Shown here piece after piece: positions 25,483 through 33,272 of a stretch of DNA of 33,298 nucleotides; position 1 is the first letter of the stretch, and every line of letters begins with the position of its first letter. The position numbers were made by a program, and so were the translations under genes. Origin of the DNA: Betaproteobacteria bacterium HGW-Betaproteobacteria-18 (GTDB lineage: Bacteria; Pseudomonadota; Gammaproteobacteria; Burkholderiales; Burkholderiaceae_C); NCBI GenBank assembly GCA_002842265.1, contig PHCO01000048.1:1-33298 (forward strand), written 5' to 3'. The notes under the pieces were generated by a model, which saw nothing but the letters and a program-made list of their open reading frames with translations, searched no databases and had not been told where the DNA came from.

Positions 25483-26262
25483 ATGACATCCATCTCGATT
25501 TCCACTGCTGGCCACTGTGCCACGGTCACATTGAACCGCCCCGAGGTGCGCAATGCCTTCAACGACGAGGTGATTGCCGAACTCACCTTGGCCTTCACCC
25601 GATTGGGCCAGGCCCCTCAGGTGCGCGCCATAGTGCTGGCCGCAGAAGGCACCGCTTTCTGCGCTGGCGCTGACCTCAACTGGATGCGCCGCATGGCCGA
25701 CTACAGCCGTGCCGAAAACCTGCTTGACGCCGCACAACTGGCCGAGATGCTGCGCGTGATTCATACCTGCCCCAAGCCCACTGTGGCGCGCATCCAGGGC
25801 GATGTGGTCGCCGGTGGCATGGGTCTGGTGGCGGCCTGCGACATGGCGGTCAGCGTGGACAGCGCCAATTACTGCCTGAGCGAAGTCAAGCTGGGCCTGT
25901 ACCCGGCCACCATCAGCCCCTACGTGATTCGCGCCATGGGGGCCCGTGCCGCACACCGCTACTTCCTGACCGCCGAGCGATTTGATGCGGCGGAGGCTTT
26001 GCGCATCGGTTTTGTGCATGCGGTAGTGAGCCCGGATCAGCTCGACGACAAAGTGGCCGAACTCACCCAGGCCTTGGTCAGCGCCAGCCCCAATGCAGTG
26101 AAGGAATGCAAAACCCTGCTGCAGGATGTTGCGGGCAAGGACATCGACGCCGCCCTGATCGCCCACACGGTGGAAGGCATCGCCGGCATCCGCGCCAGCG
26201 CCGATGGCAAGGAAGGCGTGCAGTCTTTCCTGCAAAAGCGCAGACCCAACTGGCTGGTTTAG
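25483..26262 (+). CDS. liuC: Enoyl-CoA hydratase, probable methylglutaconyl-CoA hydratase
   Basis: This 259-residue crotonase-family protein has the oxyanion-hole segments AEGTAFCAGADLNWMRRM (about residues 55-72) and GDVVAGGMGLVAACDMAVS, plus Glu in LSEVKLGLYPATISPYV in the hydratase active-site region. Its position between the two methylcrotonyl-CoA carboxylase genes identifies it as the hydratase that makes HMG-CoA. The ATG at 25483 lies 12 nt after liuB, preceded by GCGAGGACC. The crotonase fold is certain; the specific substrate rests on synteny. Confidence 0.9.
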   Translation: MTSISISTAGHCATVTLNRPEVRNAFNDEVIAELTLAFTRLGQAPQVRAIVLAAEGTAFCAGADLNWMRRMADYSRAENLLDAAQLAEMLRVIHTCPKPTVARIQGDVVAGGMGLVAACDMAVSVDSANYCLSEVKLGLYPATISPYVIRAMGARAAHRYFLTAERFDAAEALRIGFVHAVVSPDQLDDKVAELTQALVSASPNAVKECKTLLQDVAGKDIDAALIAHTVEGIAGIRASADGKEGVQSFLQKRRPNWLV

Positions 26263-26286
26263 AAGGCATGTCCATGAACCGGTATC

Positions 26287-26314
26287 GTCATCGCCGCGCT
26301 TCGCTCGCGATGAC
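26287..26314. repeat. Short REP-like hairpin between liuC and liuD
   Basis: GTCATCGC (26287-26294) and GCGATGAC (26307-26314) pair perfectly around a 12-nt loop CGCGCTTCGCTC. The right part, CGCTCGCGATGACGGG, resembles the right arm of the element at 10371-10446, suggesting a shorter member of the same repeat family inside the liuBCD operon. It may modulate expression between liuC and liuD. Confidence 0.65.
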
Positions 26315-26347
26315 GGGCCTCAGCAAACCTAATTAGCGAGAAACGCC

Positions 26348-26473
26348 ATGTTCACAAAAATCCTGATCGCCAACCGCGGTGACCAGCCGCAAAGCGGCGC
26401 AGCAGCGAAGCTAAAACGCCAGGCACGCGCAGCGGGCCAAGGAAATTTCACCACGGAGTTCATCCATGTTTAA
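26348..26473 (+). pseudogene. Duplicated 5' end of liuD, now a 41-codon overlapping frame
   Basis: The ATG at 26348 opens MFTKILIANRGD, nearly identical to the liuD start MFNKILIANRGE; 26 nt (26357-26382) repeat exactly at 26475-26500. After the Asp codon the sequence departs to an unrelated Arg/Ala/Gln-rich stretch, and the frame stops at 26471-26473, overlapping the liuD ATG (26466). It looks like a truncated duplicate of a biotin carboxylase start. Because the frame runs into liuD it could act as an upstream translated leader, but that is speculative. Confidence 0.7.
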
Positions 26474-28466
26474 TAAAATCCTGATCGCCAACCGCGGTGA
26501 AATTGCCTGCCGTGTCGCCGCAAGCGCGCGCCGCATGGGTATCAAAACCGTGGCCGTGTATTCCGATGCCGATGCCAGCGCCAAACACGTGGCGGCTTGC
26601 GACGAATCGGTGCACATTGGTGGCAGCGCGCCCAAAGACAGTTACCTGCGGTGGGAAAAAATCATCGAAGCGGCTAAAGCTACCGGGGCTCAGGCGGTGC
26701 ACCCCGGCTATGGCTTTCTCAGCGAAAACGAAGACTTTGCCAAGGCCTGCGTGGCTGCGGGTCTGGTGTTCATCGGCCCGCCGGCTTCAGCCATCCAGGC
26801 CATGGGCCTCAAAGCCGAGTCCAAGCAATTGATGGAACGCGCCGGTGTGCCGCTGGTGCCCGGCTACCACGGTTCGGACCAGGACCCCGCCTTGCTGCAG
26901 CTCAAGGCCGACGAAATCGGCTACCCGGTGCTGATCAAGGCCAGCGCCGGCGGTGGCGGCAAGGGCATGCGGGCGGTGGAGCGCTCGCAAGACTTTGCCG
27001 ATGCCCTGACCAGTTGCAAGCGCGAAGCCATCAACAGCTTTGGCAGCGACGCGGTATTGGTCGAGAAATACGTGCAGCGCCCGCGCCACATCGAAATCCA
27101 GGTGTTTGGCGACAGCTTTGGTAATTACGTTTACCTGTTCGAGCGCGATTGCTCGGTGCAGCGCCGCCACCAGAAGGTGCTGGAAGAAGCCCCGGCGCCG
27201 GGCATGACCCCGGAACTGCGTGCGCAAATGGGCAATGCGGCAGTGGCCGCCGCCCGTGCGGTGAACTATGTGGGCGCCGGCACGGTGGAATTCATCGTCG
27301 AGCAACGCGAAGATGGCTCCATGAACTTCTTCTTCATGGAAATGAACACGCGCCTGCAGGTGGAACACCCGGTGACCGAAGCCATCACCGGGCAGGATCT
27401 GGTGGAGTGGCAACTGCGCGTGGCCAGTGGCGAGCCGCTGCCTTTGCAGCAAGACCAGCTCAAGATCACCGGCCACGCCATCGAGGCGCGCATCTGCGCC
27501 GAAAACCCCGACAACAACTTCCTGCCCGCCACCGGCACGCTCGAGGTTTACCGCAAGCCCGCCTGCAGCAGCTTTGCAGTGAGCCCGGTGCGCTTTGACG
27601 ACGGCGTGCGCCAGTTTGATGCCATCAGCCCGTATTACGACTCCATGGTGGCCAAGCTCATCGTGCATGGCGACACCCGCGAACAAGCCCTGTCTCGGCT
27701 CGATGCGGCGCTGGCGCAGACCCACATCATCGGCCTGACCACCAACGTGCAGTTCTTGCGCCATGTGCTGCAGTCGCCCTCGTTTGCCCAGGCCAATCTG
27801 GACACCGGTTTGATTCCGCGCGAGGCAGGAGTGCTGTTCAATCAGGAGCGGGTGGGCCTGGCGCTGGCCGCTGCTGCCGATGTGTCGCAAACCCTGCTTG
27901 ACGAGCGCGCCGCCGAAAGCGCCGACCCGTTCAGCAAGACCGATGGCTGGCGCAGCCATGGCGTGTTCACCCGGCGATTTGCGTTTGAATTTGCCGGCGA
28001 GCAGGTGCAGGCGGGGCTGACCTATTTGCACGATGGCGCGCTGTCGTTGTCAGTGGGTGAGAGCGCCGGGTTGCTCGAATTTGCCGCCACGCCAGCCGGT
28101 ATCGACCTGCGCTTTGCCGGCCAGCGGGCGCTGGTCAACGTCTATCGCAAAGGCGAGGTCGGCTACATCCATGCCGCGCAAGGCGCCACGCAGATCATTG
28201 CCGTTGACCTGCTGCTGCACGCGGGCGAGGCCCCCGCCGAGGTCGGCCGCCTGACGGCGCCCATGCCGGGCAAGGTGGTGTCGTTTGCCGTCAAGGCCGG
28301 AGACATGGTGAAGCGCGGCCAGGCGCTGGCGGTGATGGACGCCATGAAAATGGAGCACACCATTGCCGCGCCCATCGACGGCGTCGTCGAAGAACTGCTC
28401 TACGCCCCTGGTGACCAGGTGGTGGAAGGCGCAGAACTGCTTAAATTGGTGGCCGCTGGGGGTTGA
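26466..28466 (+). CDS. liuD: 3-methylcrotonyl-CoA carboxylase, alpha (biotin carboxylase/biotin carrier) subunit
   Basis: The 666-residue protein combines biotin carboxylase (residues 1 to about 445) with a C-terminal biotinyl domain. It has the ATP-grasp glycine loop KASAGGGGKGMR (158-169), the MEMNTRLQVEHPVTE active-site block, and VMDAMKMEHTIAAP with biotin-accepting Lys628. It uses ATP and bicarbonate to carboxylate biotin and passes CO2 to LiuB. The length fits MccA (about 660). The ATG at 26466 gives MFNKILIANRGEIACRV. A duplicated start lies just upstream. Bicarbonate demand connects it functionally to the SbtA/Can module at 3554-5524. Confidence 0.94.
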   Translation: MFNKILIANRGEIACRVAASARRMGIKTVAVYSDADASAKHVAACDESVHIGGSAPKDSYLRWEKIIEAAKATGAQAVHPGYGFLSENEDFAKACVAAGLVFIGPPASAIQAMGLKAESKQLMERAGVPLVPGYHGSDQDPALLQLKADEIGYPVLIKASAGGGGKGMRAVERSQDFADALTSCKREAINSFGSDAVLVEKYVQRPRHIEIQVFGDSFGNYVYLFERDCSVQRRHQKVLEEAPAPGMTPELRAQMGNAAVAAARAVNYVGAGTVEFIVEQREDGSMNFFFMEMNTRLQVEHPVTEAITGQDLVEWQLRVASGEPLPLQQDQLKITGHAIEARICAENPDNNFLPATGTLEVYRKPACSSFAVSPVRFDDGVRQFDAISPYYDSMVAKLIVHGDTREQALSRLDAALAQTHIIGLTTNVQFLRHVLQSPSFAQANLDTGLIPREAGVLFNQERVGLALAAAADVSQTLLDERAAESADPFSKTDGWRSHGVFTRRFAFEFAGEQVQAGLTYLHDGALSLSVGESAGLLEFAATPAGIDLRFAGQRALVNVYRKGEVGYIHAAQGATQIIAVDLLLHAGEAPAEVGRLTAPMPGKVVSFAVKAGDMVKRGQALAVMDAMKMEHTIAAPIDGVVEELLYAPGDQVVEGAELLKLVAAGG

Positions 28467-28472
28467 TTAATC

Positions 28473-28543
28473 GCGCCACAATAGCGCCAAAACCGCGCCA
28501 AAACTGCGCCATAATCGCGCCAATGACTCCTGAAACAGCGCCA
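28473..28543 (+). promoter_or_regulatory. GCGCCA array with 11-bp period upstream of the Fic gene
   Basis: GCGCCA occurs at 28473, 28484, 28495, 28506 and 28517, exactly 11 bp apart, with AT-rich 5-nt spacers (CAATA, AAACC, AAACT, TAATC). A sixth copy at 28538 is 21 bp further, about two helical turns. All copies face the same side of the helix. The array fills the gap between liuD and the Fic start at 28552 and looks like a cooperative protein-binding site. The Fic protein has an N-terminal winged-helix-like segment and is an obvious candidate binder, but that is inferred. Confidence 0.75.
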
Positions 28544-28551
28544 CTACTGCC

Positions 28552-29901
28552 ATGTCATCAAGCACAGACCTGCTGAACAGCATTCAGTCATCCGGCAACG
28601 GATTGACCTTGGCTGAACTGCTGGTCGGGCACCCCGGTCTGGCCCGGCGCACGGCACAACGCCTGATCGCCGGGTTGATCGACCGTGGCGAAGTCATGGC
28701 CAAAGGTGAAGCCAGAGCACGTCGCTATTTTGGCGCCATCACATCGGTCAGCGATGGTTTTCCCAGGCAAATTCCCTTGTCTGCTGACAGCCAGGACATC
28801 CTGGCCTATATCGACCAGCCTGCGCAAGCCCGCAAACCGGTGGGCTACCAGCATGATTTTCTGGATGCCTACCTGCCCAACAAGACCTGGTATCTGTCAG
28901 CGGCGCTGCGCCGTCAATTGCACAGAATGGGCAAAACCGCCGACATCGATCAGCCGGCAGGCACTTACAGCCGCGCCATTCTGAACCGCTTGCTGATCGA
29001 CTTGTCATGGGCATCGAGTCATTTGGAAGGCAACACCTACACCCGGCTCGACACGCGTGAACTCATCGAGCACGGCAAGGCCGCGCGTGGCAAATCCGCC
29101 ATCGAAACGCAGATGATCCTTAACCACAAGGCGGCGATCGAATTGCTGGTGGAAAACATCGACAGTGCCGAACTCAACCGCTATACCTTGATGAACCTGC
29201 ACAGCGCCCTGGCGGAAAACTTGCTGCCCAACCCGGCGGATGAAGGCCGGGTTCGCCAGCACGCCGTCGATATTGGCAAAAGTGTCTATCGACCCCTGTC
29301 AAAACCGCAGCAAATTGAAGACGCACTGAGCGCACTGCTGGCCAAGGCCAATCAGATTCACGATCCGTTCGAGCAATCATTCTTCATGATGGTGCACTTG
29401 CCCTACCTGCAGCCCTTTGCCGACATCAACAAGCGCACCTCCCGGCTGGCCGCAAACCTCCCCCTGTTCCGCGCCAATTTGTGCCCGCTGACGTTTATGG
29501 ACGTACCCGATCAGGCCTACAGCCGCGCCACGCTTGGCGTGTTTGAGATGACGCGCGTCGAGCTGCTGCGCGACCTTTACGTCTGGGCCTACGAACGATC
29601 CACGCAGGAATATCTGGCCATCAAACAAGACCTGGCAGAGCCCGACCCCCTTCGCCTGGCCTGGCGCGACTTCATCAAACAAACCCTCCGTGAAGTCATC
29701 TTGCACCCGCAAGCTGATCCACTGGCCAGCATTGCGCATTCCGTGGCCCAGCGTGTACCCGAGCAAGAACAAGCTGAAGTGCACGCACTGATCGTCGAAG
29801 AACTCAGGCGGCTGCACGAGGGGGTGCTGGCGCGCTACGGTCTGCGACCCTCTGAGTTGCTGGCGTGGCAAGAGCTGCATCGGCCAATGCGTACCAGTTG
29901 A
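28552..29901 (+). CDS. Fic-family protein with a degenerate active-site motif
   Basis: The 449-residue protein has a winged-helix-like N-terminus (about residues 5-65, LTLAELLVGHPGLARRTAQRLIAG in outline). A Fic domain follows at about 145-345. The inhibitory motif (S/T)xxxE(G/N) reads SSHLEG (Ser155-Glu159-Gly160), N-terminal to the core, so it is a class II Fic arrangement. The core motif HPFx(D/E)GN(K/G)R reads QPFADINKR: Gln287 replaces the catalytic His and Ile292 replaces Gly. Fic enzymes usually transfer AMP to proteins; with this change normal AMPylation is doubtful. Lone Fic proteins of this form with LPYLQPF are a recurrent variant as I recall. It is preceded by a periodic repeat array. 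Confidence 0.88.
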   Translation: MSSSTDLLNSIQSSGNGLTLAELLVGHPGLARRTAQRLIAGLIDRGEVMAKGEARARRYFGAITSVSDGFPRQIPLSADSQDILAYIDQPAQARKPVGYQHDFLDAYLPNKTWYLSAALRRQLHRMGKTADIDQPAGTYSRAILNRLLIDLSWASSHLEGNTYTRLDTRELIEHGKAARGKSAIETQMILNHKAAIELLVENIDSAELNRYTLMNLHSALAENLLPNPADEGRVRQHAVDIGKSVYRPLSKPQQIEDALSALLAKANQIHDPFEQSFFMMVHLPYLQPFADINKRTSRLAANLPLFRANLCPLTFMDVPDQAYSRATLGVFEMTRVELLRDLYVWAYERSTQEYLAIKQDLAEPDPLRLAWRDFIKQTLREVILHPQADPLASIAHSVAQRVPEQEQAEVHALIVEELRRLHEGVLARYGLRPSELLAWQELHRPMRTS

Positions 29902-29924
29902 ATTTTTTAGCATCTTTCTGCCCC

Positions 29925-30854
29925 ATGTCTGTCTTGAACATCACCTTCTGCTGCACCAACACCGCCCCGGAACCCTGGCTGGCGGGCTTGCACACTACCT
30001 TGCCGCACGCCGAGGTGGCCGTGTGGCAGCCCGGCGCTGCCCCGGCCGACTACGCCGTGGTGTGGCAACCGCCCCAGCAATTTTTTGACGAGCAACCGCA
30101 GCTCAAAGGCATTTTCAACATCGGCGCGGGTGTCGATGCGCTGCTGAAACTGCGCCTGCCGCCGCAAGTCGTGGTGGTGCGGCTGGAGGATGCGGGCATG
30201 GCGGTGCAGATGGCCGAATACGTGTGCCAGGCGGTGATTCGGCACTTTCGAGACCTGGAGGCTTACGCCGCCGACATCCGCGCCGGGCATTGGACGTATC
30301 ACGCGCCGCGCCAGCGCAGTGACTTTGCCGTCGGCGTGATGGGCCTGGGTGTGCTTGGCGCGCGCGTGGCGCAGGCCTTGGCGCACTTTGAATTCCCCGT
30401 CAACGGCTGGAGCCGAACACCCAAGGCGTTGGCCGGTGTGCGGGGCTTCAGCGGCGCGGCGCAGCTGGATGATTTTCTGGCCAGCAGCCGCGTGCTGGTC
30501 AACCTGCTGCCGCTGACACCCGACACCACCAACATCCTGAACCGCGAACGCTTGAGCCGGCTGCAGCCCGGCGGCTACGTCATCAACGTGGCGCGCGGCG
30601 CCCATCTGGTGGATGACGACTTGCTGGCGCTGCTCGACAACGGCCACCTGGCCGGTGCCACGCTGGACGTGTTTCGCACCGAGCCCCTGCCGAGCGGGCA
30701 CCCCTTTTGGCGGCACCCCAAAATCACCCTCACGCCACACACCTCGGCGCGCACCTTGCGCGAGACCAGCATTGCGCAGATTGTTGCCAAACTCATGGCT
30801 TTGCAGCGGGGTGAATCGGTGGCTGGGCTTGTGGATGTTGGGCGGGGGTATTGA
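29925..30854 (+). CDS. ghrA: Glyoxylate/hydroxypyruvate reductase A
   Basis: This 309-residue D-2-hydroxyacid dehydrogenase has the nucleotide-binding motif VGVMGLGVLGARVAQAL (about residues 137-153) and the catalytic triad Arg224 (NVARGAHLV), Glu253 (FRTEPLP) and His272 (TPHTSA). Length and N-terminus (MSVLNITFCCTN) fit the GhrA subgroup, which reduces glyoxylate and hydroxypyruvate with NADPH. The ATG at 29925 is 23 nt after the Fic stop. It could consume glyoxylate generated when the aceK-controlled shunt is active, although no direct link is shown. No signal peptide is present. Confidence 0.9.
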   Translation: MSVLNITFCCTNTAPEPWLAGLHTTLPHAEVAVWQPGAAPADYAVVWQPPQQFFDEQPQLKGIFNIGAGVDALLKLRLPPQVVVVRLEDAGMAVQMAEYVCQAVIRHFRDLEAYAADIRAGHWTYHAPRQRSDFAVGVMGLGVLGARVAQALAHFEFPVNGWSRTPKALAGVRGFSGAAQLDDFLASSRVLVNLLPLTPDTTNILNRERLSRLQPGGYVINVARGAHLVDDDLLALLDNGHLAGATLDVFRTEPLPSGHPFWRHPKITLTPHTSARTLRETSIAQIVAKLMALQRGESVAGLVDVGRGY

Positions 30855-30950
30855 GTTGGTTTGATGTCCTGTTCGCAGCGGTCAGTCGCATTATGGTGTG
30901 ATACTTCCTCAATCGACCAAATAAGGAGTGATTTGACATGCCACTTAAAC

Positions 30951-31523
30951 GTAAGCGTGCGGCCAACACACCTTGACCGCACCCGTGCCTTGGTGGCACG
31001 CAGCCGCAGCTAAAGTGGGCTGGGCTGCCAGCGGTGTGGCAGCAATTCGTCGATCTGACTGTTTTTCTGTGTCGGCAGACGAGTCAGCACATCGCGGATG
31101 TAGGCATACGGATCATGCCCGTTGAGCTTGGCGCTCTGAATCAAACTCATCACCGCAGCAGCGCGCTGTCCGGCCAGCAAGTAACCGGCGAACAACCAAT
31201 TGTTGCGACCAATGGCAATCGGGCGAATCTGGTTCTCGATGCAGGTTGTTATCGATAGGCAACTTCCCGGTGCCCAGAAACTGCGTCAGAGTCGTCCAGC
31301 GCTTGAGGCTGTAATCAAGCGCTTTGGCCGTGGCCGTGCCGTCGGTGACCTGCCTGCGCTGCAACAGCATCCACGCATGAAACTTGTCCGCCAGTGGTTT
31401 TGATCTGGCCTGGCGAATTTGTAGACGTTCATCGGCCCCCAGCGTCTTGACCTCGCGCTCAATCTCATAGAGCTGACTGATATACGCACAAGCCTGCCCC
31501 GCAATCTGGCTCTTGGCAGCTAC
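30951..31523 (-). mobile_element. IS66-family insertion sequence remnant (one end only)
   Basis: GTAAGCGTGCGGCC at 30951 matches the terminal inverted repeat typical of IS66 elements, 59 bp beyond the transposase stop as expected for the 3' end. Transposase homology runs inward to about 31523 and stops there; no second terminal repeat is visible, so the element has lost its 5' two-thirds. The 5' flank reads TAAGGAG...ACATG followed by 12 coding nt and the repeat, so it appears to have landed just inside the start of an unidentified gene. Confidence 0.75.
31010..31523 (-). pseudogene. tnpC: IS66 transposase (TnpC), C-terminal remnant with a frameshift
   Basis: About 170 residues of TnpC are readable on the minus strand: KSQIAGQACAYISQLYEIER, the WTTLTQFLGTGKLPIDNN block, then, one frame over, FAGYLLAGQRAAAVMSLIQS and NGHDPYAYIRDVL to the stop at 31010. 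Full-length TnpC is about 510-530 residues, so the N-terminal two-thirds is gone. A single extra base near 31243 breaks the frame: removing it restores DNN-RIENQIRPIAIGRNNW. The remnant cannot encode an active transposase. Confidence 0.85.
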
Positions 31524-31846
31524 ACATAAGGGCACTTATGCACATCTCTGCATAAGCAGCGGGAGCCGACATAGGTCTGCCCAAAATGCGCGCTCCATAC
31601 CCGTCATTCACCCCAGTGGGCTAACCTTCAGCGATGTGGTGTGGACTTTGAGGATCGCTGCACTGGTCAACTCCACATTCCCGCGCATACGCAAAGACAA
31701 CTGTCGCAAGTTGAAGCCGTGTTTCTGCCTCCTTAAGCCTGGGAATGGGCACCCGTGTGGAGGGCGCGCCTTCGTCGGCATTTTGACCAAGGGGCGTGGA
31801 GATCATGGAGAATCAGCCCTGTTAATGCAACAAATCGCCAGGTCAT
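31524..31846. other. Unrecognised intergenic DNA in the decayed region
   Basis: About 320 nt between the IS66 remnant and the aldolase fragment. Open frames exist on both strands, but none gave a family I recognise, and none has a good ribosome-binding site. Composition is intermediate. It may be a degraded insertion-sequence or gene fragment. Confidence 0.5.
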
Positions 31847-32242
31847 CTACGCCTCAAGATGAAAAGTCTTTTCAAGCTCTGCTATTTGACGATCATTGAT
31901 GCTGACGATCTCGCCCAGACTGCGGGCCGAGATGATGGCCTTGGCGCTGTATTCAGCCACTTCCAAGCGATCAAACGCGCTGAGTAGGGTATTGCCTGTC
32001 ACGATAAAGCAATCGTTGGCCATCATGACGATCGGTGTTCTGGCTGACAACTGGTCGGCTGTCCCATCGATGTCCAGAAAATTGCTGCCGAATGCCATTT
32101 TTTTTATGGTTCTGAGAAGAATGTAGCTCTCAGCCCAAGATGCTTGATTGGTGTTTTCTTCACCGCCGTGGCTCCCTGCTAAGCGGTGCGAATGAGGCCT
32201 TTCGTCAACTTGTTTTGACTCGAGGTGCCGAGTTGGCGGCAT
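31847..32242 (-). pseudogene. Class II aldolase/adducin-family protein, C-terminal fragment
   Basis: The last 80 or so residues (TPIVMMANDCFIVTGNTLLS, then AFDRLEVAEYSAKAIISARSL and a tail ending TFHLEA) match the C-terminal part of class II aldolase/adducin proteins, which act on sugar phosphates using a divalent metal. Full-length members are about 220-260 residues; here homology begins only near 32110. Upstream residues (SKQVDERPHSHRLAGSHGG) look unrelated. The position where many relatives have ANHG or ENHG reads ANDC. I read it as a broken gene remnant; family assignment is by recalled pattern. Confidence 0.55.
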
Positions 32243-32355
32243 GCCACATTAGTCGACCAGAAAAACTATCTGTCTGAATGCATGCGGATTCAAGGTTCAT
32301 TTAGCTTGATTGACGGCAGCATGCAGTGCATACGACACGAACAAATCTCTCAAAC

Positions 32356-33177
32356 TCAAGCCTTGCGAGTCAGCGTGATCTCATAGCTATAGGTTTTTTC
32401 TGGCAGCACGCTGATCGAGACCATTTCGCATTGACCCGAACTGCTTCGATAGCGCCTGATGAGCTCAAGCGCCCTGGTGCCGGCATCGCCGCCGAAACGC
32501 GGCAATAGGTCGGCGGGGATGTCGATGGCGCGGATGCTCTGGCGTATTTCGCTGATGGTGACGTTGTAACGCTGCTCGATCAAGGTATAGATCAGCCCGG
32601 TATAGGTAGAGATTTCCTGGCGCAGGTCGGCGTATTCGACGGGTAAATAGACATCTGTCCAGCACACTGGCATGTCGTTGCCCTGCACATGGCGGGTCTG
32701 GCCGATGCGAAGCCAGCGGTGACCAGGCCGGTTGTCGAGTTTATGCGCCAGAACTTCATCTGCAACCAGGTCTTCCATCTCGTGAATTTGGCGTGTCGAG
32801 GGTCCGGCGAACTGCAACAGATCGCCGCTGGCGTTCATGCTGTGCACATAAACCGGCGCTGCATCGCCCGCACAAACCCGTGTTCCAGCCCCTTGTTTGC
32901 GATCGACAAAGCCCAAGCCTTGCAAGGTGGTCAAGGCGGCGCGCAGGGTTGAGCGGCTGATTCCATACTCCGCAGCCAGCAGTGGTTCGCTCGGCAGCAG
33001 ACTGCCAATGGCAAAACGCCCAGAACGTATTTCCCCAATGATCCGGTCGGTCACCTGACTGTGACGTGTTGTATTTTTTTTGAGCATATTTTCGGCAATG
33101 GTCCCATTTTTTGGTGTCAGTCTAGCTGAATCAGATTGTTGAAAATAAGTGTTGACGGACTCCGTATTGATGATCAT
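32356..33177 (-). CDS. GntR-family regulator, HutC type with UTRA effector domain
   Basis: The 273-residue protein has a GntR winged helix (about residues 37-105, with LPSEPLLAAEYGISRSTLRA, wing GFVDRKQGAGTRV) and a C-terminal UTRA ligand-binding domain (about 125-270), so it is of HutC type. An internal ATG at 33087 would give 243 residues, the usual HutC length, so the first 30 residues may not be translated; neither start has a good ribosome-binding site. It diverges from the gene beginning at 33273 across a gap with two palindromes and probably represses it. The effector is unknown. Confidence 0.88.
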   Translation of the reverse strand: MIINTESVNTYFQQSDSARLTPKNGTIAENMLKKNTTRHSQVTDRIIGEIRSGRFAIGSLLPSEPLLAAEYGISRSTLRAALTTLQGLGFVDRKQGAGTRVCAGDAAPVYVHSMNASGDLLQFAGPSTRQIHEMEDLVADEVLAHKLDNRPGHRWLRIGQTRHVQGNDMPVCWTDVYLPVEYADLRQEISTYTGLIYTLIEQRYNVTISEIRQSIRAIDIPADLLPRFGGDAGTRALELIRRYRSSSGQCEMVSISVLPEKTYSYEITLTRKA

Positions 33178-33196
33178 AATTCACGCCAATTTAAAT

Positions 33197-33224
33197 TGTT
33201 CGTACATTTAAATATGTTCGAACA
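33197..33224. promoter_or_regulatory. Twin GntR-type operator palindromes
   Basis: TGTTCGTACA (33197-33206) and the perfect palindrome TGTTCGAACA (33215-33224) have centres 18 bp apart in an AT-rich gap between the GntR gene and the divergent gene at 33273. They share the form TGTTCG(A/T)ACA. GntR/HutC regulators bind short palindromes like these near their own promoters. The binding protein is inferred from adjacency. Confidence 0.65.
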
Positions 33225-33272
33225 AAATTACAAGGCAACGAATTCTTCCATTGCATTCAGGAGACACGTGAC

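Noticed and set aside
23882-25489. Long minus-strand open frame (535 codons) opposite liuB
   Set aside because: Exact antisense shadow of a conserved carboxyltransferase gene; no ribosome-binding site or family features.
28473-28543. Possible CRISPR array
   Set aside because: Repeat units are 6 bp with 5-nt spacers, far too short, and there are no cas genes. A protein-binding array fits better.
31513-31899. Plus-strand open frame of 128 codons in the decayed region
   Set aside because: No recognisable family, weak start context, and it overlaps the aldolase fragment and the IS66 remnant edge.
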